Shown: positions 61,410 through 64,000 of the stretch, piece by piece
Layout of the letters: every line of letters begins with the position of its first letter
Numbering within the stretch: position 1 is the first letter of the stretch
NCBI GenBank assembly: GCA_049647585.1
Contig: JBARXY010000026.1
Coordinates: 124,001-188,000 of the forward strand
DNA length: 64,000 nucleotides
Reading direction: 5' to 3'
Source: JAGQSZ01 sp049647585
GTDB lineage: Bacteria > Actinomycetota > Acidimicrobiia > Acidimicrobiales > Microtrichaceae
Program-made: the position numbers and the translations under genes
The notes under the pieces: model-generated
What the model was told of the DNA's origin: nothing
The model's input: the letters and a program-made list of their open reading frames with translations, nothing else
The model's database searches: none

Positions 61410-62807
61410 TCAACAGGGAGCGTTCGGAGCCACCAGAGGCCAGGGTCGCTCGGATTCCACGGCTGTTGCCAGGTCCAACAGAAGGGCGTCCTGGTGGTGT
61501 CGGGTACCGATCTGCATACCGACCGGCAGGCCGTTTATCTGTCCGACCGGAACCGAGATCGAAGGATTCCCGACGATGTTGTAGGGGATCGTCAGCGCTC
61601 CGTTGTTGCCCAGGTCTGCGGGCTTGCCTGCAACTTCCATGTTCATGGTCGTGGACGCCGGGAAAGCTACGTCGGGATTGGTGGCGCTGATTATGAAGTC
61701 CGCCTGTTCGAACGCGTCGGCCAGGGTTTCGTTCAACGCGGTGCGGGCAGTTTCGCTGTGGGCCATCATCTCCAGGGAAAACTTGCGTTGGGCTAACTGG
61801 ATGCCGAACGCGATCTCGTCAGTCAGCTGTTCCATGCATTCGGGAAGAAGATCTTCCAGGTCCGCATACAGCCCGGACAGGTTGCCCAGGGCCCATTCGA
61901 AGCCCATCGGCTTTATGGACAGGTCGATGTCGACCCGCTGCATACCGACGTCGTCCGCCAGCATCGAACCGGCCTCCTCGATCAGGTCTGCGACGACAGG
62001 GTTGACCATTGCGGAGCCCAGATCGGGAATGATCGCGACCTTGGCGCCTCGCAAAGCTTCGAAATGTGTGCCCAGGTTCCTCTCCCATCCGTCGACCTTC
62101 GGCAAGGAGTACGGATCGTGGGCTTCATATCCGGCCGTCACGTCGTAGTACCGGGCGATATCGCGAATCGAGCGACACAGAACTCCGACGACGACGGTCA
62201 TCGGATGGATCAGGGTCTGCGGGCCACGTGGAATGCGTCCTGCAGTCCCCTTCATTCCGGGGAGGCCGTTGAAACCGGCCGGTATCCGGATCGAACCACC
62301 ACCATCTCCACCCGATGCCAGTGTGAGCAGACCAGCGGCCACGGCCGCCGAACTACCACCGGATGAGCCGCCAGCGGTGCGACCGATCTGCCACGGGTTG
62401 TGGGTCACGCCGTTTAGCTTTGTGACGCTGACGTTGAGGCCACCGAATTCGGATGCCGTAGTCATTCCCACCGGAACGATGCCGCCGTCGCTCTCGGCTC
62501 GGACAAGCATGGTCTCTGTATGGCTCGCCTTGCGGTCAGCGAACACCAGAGAAGCTTCGGTGTTGGGCCAGCCGTCGTAGTGGCTCAATTCCTTGATGCC
62601 GAAAGGGACTCCGCCGAAGGGCAGTTCGACGTCTGCATCCGCCGCCTTGGCCATCGCAGCGTCCGGGTCGAGGAACGAGAACGAGTTTGTTTCGCTCGAA
62701 TCGATGGCTCTGAGTGTTGCCTCCAGTTCCTCGACCGGTGACCGTTCCCCGGCGCGGAACGCGTCAACGAGAGAACAGGCATCTCCCAGCCATGGTGAAT
62801 CTGTCAT
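61410..62807 (-). CDS. Amidase of the amidase-signature family
   Basis: A 465-aa hydrolase. The Ser-Ser-Lys catalytic set is visible: Lys in FGIKELS, the first Ser in the GGSSGGSSAA loop, and the nucleophile Ser in DGGGSIRIPA. It lacks a signal peptide. Members split amides, esters or aminoacyl-tRNA amides; the GatA-specific gene neighbours are absent, so a small-molecule amidase is likely. ATG 62807 has a GGGGG ribosome site upstream. It is divergent from the thioesterase-like gene at 62945. Confidence 0.9.
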   Translation of the reverse strand: MTDSPWLGDACSLVDAFRAGERSPVEELEATLRAIDSSETNSFSFLDPDAAMAKAADADVELPFGGVPFGIKELSHYDGWPNTEASLVFADRKASHTETMLVRAESDGGIVPVGMTTASEFGGLNVSVTKLNGVTHNPWQIGRTAGGSSGGSSAAVAAGLLTLASGGDGGGSIRIPAGFNGLPGMKGTAGRIPRGPQTLIHPMTVVVGVLCRSIRDIARYYDVTAGYEAHDPYSLPKVDGWERNLGTHFEALRGAKVAIIPDLGSAMVNPVVADLIEEAGSMLADDVGMQRVDIDLSIKPMGFEWALGNLSGLYADLEDLLPECMEQLTDEIAFGIQLAQRKFSLEMMAHSETARTALNETLADAFEQADFIISATNPDVAFPASTTMNMEVAGKPADLGNNGALTIPYNIVGNPSISVPVGQINGLPVGMQIGTRHHQDALLLDLATAVESERPWPLVAPNAPC

Positions 62808-62944
62808 TTTCCAAACCCCCTTGGCGCCATTTCGTCGACGCCGGCCGGACGATACTTCGATCCGAGCTCGCGGGTGACCGATGCTCACCCATCGGTGGAC
62901 CTGGGCCGTCTCGCCGCTCTGAGCGCCCCCGATAGGGTCAAGCG

Positions 62945-63742
62945 ATGGACGCTGCAGAATTCCTTGGCCTGACCCGATCTGAAACGCCCATGCGCTGGTC
63001 GATGCCCATCACATCCGGAATAGCCACGCGGGGTCATTTCATGTTCGGTGGCTGCGGCCTGGGTGCCGCAGTTTCCGCAATGGAGCACGAATGTGGACGA
63101 CCTGTCGTCTGGGCGACGGCTCAATACCTCTCCTTCGCAATGATCGACCAGACGCTGGATCTCGACGTGAAGATCGCCGTCGAAGGCAGGATGACCAGCC
63201 AGGCCAGGGCCGTGGGGCATGTCGGCGACCGTGAGATCCTCACCGTCAACGCCGCACTCGGGTCCAAACCGATCGAATTCGATGAGCAGTGGCTGGACAT
63301 GCCTGATGTTCCTGATCCGGATGACTGTCCGGTGCGGAGCGAGTTGATCGACGACTCGGACTCGATCATGAGTCGCTTCGACATGCGCTTGGCGCTCGGA
63401 ACCTCGTGGGATGTCCTCGAAGGCAAGCCGGCACCCGGTGGACGGTCTGCAATGTGGGTCCAGATGCCTGATGTCGACATGTCGGCCGCAGCGATCGCGA
63501 TTCTGGGGGACTATGTGCCGTTCGGGATTTCCCAGGCGCTTGGTGACTGGACCCCATCCAACAGTTTGGACAACACGATCAGGGTCCACCGTCTTGTTCC
63601 GACCGACTGGGTCTTGTGTGATGTGCGCATCGACTCGGTCAGCGCCGGCTTCGGTCACGGATCCGTTTACCTGTGGGCCCAGGACGGAACACTCCTCGCT
63701 ACCGCAAGTCAGTCGGCTGTCATCCACAAGCCGCGGAGCTGA
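62945..63742 (+). CDS. Acyl-CoA thioesterase-like hot-dog protein
   Basis: A 265-aa protein of the same double hot-dog class as the one at 52394, with ITSGIATRGHFMFGGCGLGAAVSAMEH in the first half and FGISQALGDWTPSNSLDNTIRVHRL in the second. The latter is close to the TesB/acyl-CoA thioesterase pattern. It may hydrolyse acyl-CoAs. ATG 62945. It is followed by the LLM-class oxidoreductase gene with a 24-bp gap on the same strand. Confidence 0.8.
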   Translation: MDAAEFLGLTRSETPMRWSMPITSGIATRGHFMFGGCGLGAAVSAMEHECGRPVVWATAQYLSFAMIDQTLDLDVKIAVEGRMTSQARAVGHVGDREILTVNAALGSKPIEFDEQWLDMPDVPDPDDCPVRSELIDDSDSIMSRFDMRLALGTSWDVLEGKPAPGGRSAMWVQMPDVDMSAAAIAILGDYVPFGISQALGDWTPSNSLDNTIRVHRLVPTDWVLCDVRIDSVSAGFGHGSVYLWAQDGTLLATASQSAVIHKPRS

Positions 63743-63766
63743 CACCTGACCTAATAGGGTCGAGAT

Positions 63767-64000
63767 ATGACAGGCGACAGTTCTTCAGGACAGACGAGTT
63801 CGAACAGCCCGGATCAGACCAACGTCGCTCCCAACGCCGGCCATCCAGGCCTTCCGCCGGGTCGGCGCTATGGCATGACCATCCCTTTCGATGGGGTTCC
63901 TCTCGCCGAGCAGGGCGACTGGATCCGCGAGCTTGCCGACCTTGGCTATACCGACGTGTGGTCATCGGAAGCCAACGGATCCGATGCCTTCACCCCATTG
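63767..64000 (+). CDS. LLM-class (F420/FMN) oxidoreductase, 5' part
   Basis: Only the first 78 codons are in the window. After a Ser/Asn-rich leader of about 34 residues, YGMTIPFDGVPLAEQGDWIRELADLGYTDVWSSEANGSDAF matches the start of luciferase-like F420-dependent oxidoreductases. The presence of cofC supports F420 use here. ATG 63767. The rest of the barrel, including the cofactor residues, lies beyond the edge. Confidence 0.88.
   Translation, partial: MTGDSSSGQTSSNSPDQTNVAPNAGHPGLPPGRRYGMTIPFDGVPLAEQGDWIRELADLGYTDVWSSEANGSDAFTPL

Overview
The window looks like a chromosomal segment of a high-GC actinobacterium, most likely of the class Acidimicrobiia (inference from gene content; no rRNA or other phylogenetic marker is present). 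It carries signs of mycothiol metabolism (Mca-type amidase), cofactor F420 use (CofC and an LLM-class flavin/F420 oxidoreductase), decaprenyl-phosphoarabinose chemistry (a UbiA-type DPPR synthase coupled to a DprE1-like oxidase), and the actinobacterial ImuA'/ImuB/DnaE2 mutasome with mycobacterial-type SOS boxes. I see no rRNA or tRNA gene, no CRISPR array, no insertion sequence and no prophage. Coding density is high, with many 4-bp start/stop overlaps and frequent GTG and TTG starts.

Layout. 1-8.8 kb: RecQ-type helicase (cut by the window edge), AraC-type regulator, VOC protein, PAP2-diacylglycerol kinase fusion, a 56-aa lipoprotein, an LAFTG-sorted surface protein, an orphan NuoF-like flavoprotein with a small unknown partner, uracil-DNA glycosylase and a Sua5-type tRNA-modification enzyme. 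8.9-11.2 kb: two-gene arabinan-precursor operon. 11.2-19.1 kb: a CUT1-type sugar ABC transporter operon (ATPase, two permeases) followed by three tandem paralogous binding lipoproteins. 19.2-31.1 kb: unknown protein, DnaQ/PolB-like exonuclease, MetG with a coupled membrane protein, PIG-L deacetylase with CofC, GpsA, a large unknown protein, a P450 and RNase HII. 31.2-33.6 kb: cyclase-domain protein with a coupled membrane protein, a 309-bp convergent gap full of hairpins, truncated haemoglobin, NFU N-domain protein. 33.6-49.7 kb: imuA'-imuB (SOS box), a two-component system behind a perfect 27-bp palindrome, a degenerate GGDEF/EAL protein, M3 peptidase, enoyl-CoA hydratase, GH36 alpha-galactosidase and dnaE2 (SOS box). 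49.8-64 kb: M15 peptidase, Bax-inhibitor-1 protein, thioesterases, double PhoU-RCK_C protein, stomatin/NfeD pair, Mca-GNAT-ChbG cluster, thermonuclease lipoprotein, thiolase, amidase and the start of an LLM oxidoreductase.

How the genes work together. The clearest pathway units are the SOS mutagenesis system, split between two loci but with the same operator type; the DPPR synthase/DprE1 pair; the ABC transporter with three alternative binding proteins; and the MetG, PIG-L/CofC, cyclase and stomatin/NfeD coupled pairs. The best candidate for something undescribed is the chain of five hairpins with C/U-rich loops between 32355 and 32576, which ends in a strong terminator and may be a small regulatory RNA. 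Recurrent short tandem duplications, at gene ends and in protein loops, are a second feature of this genome.
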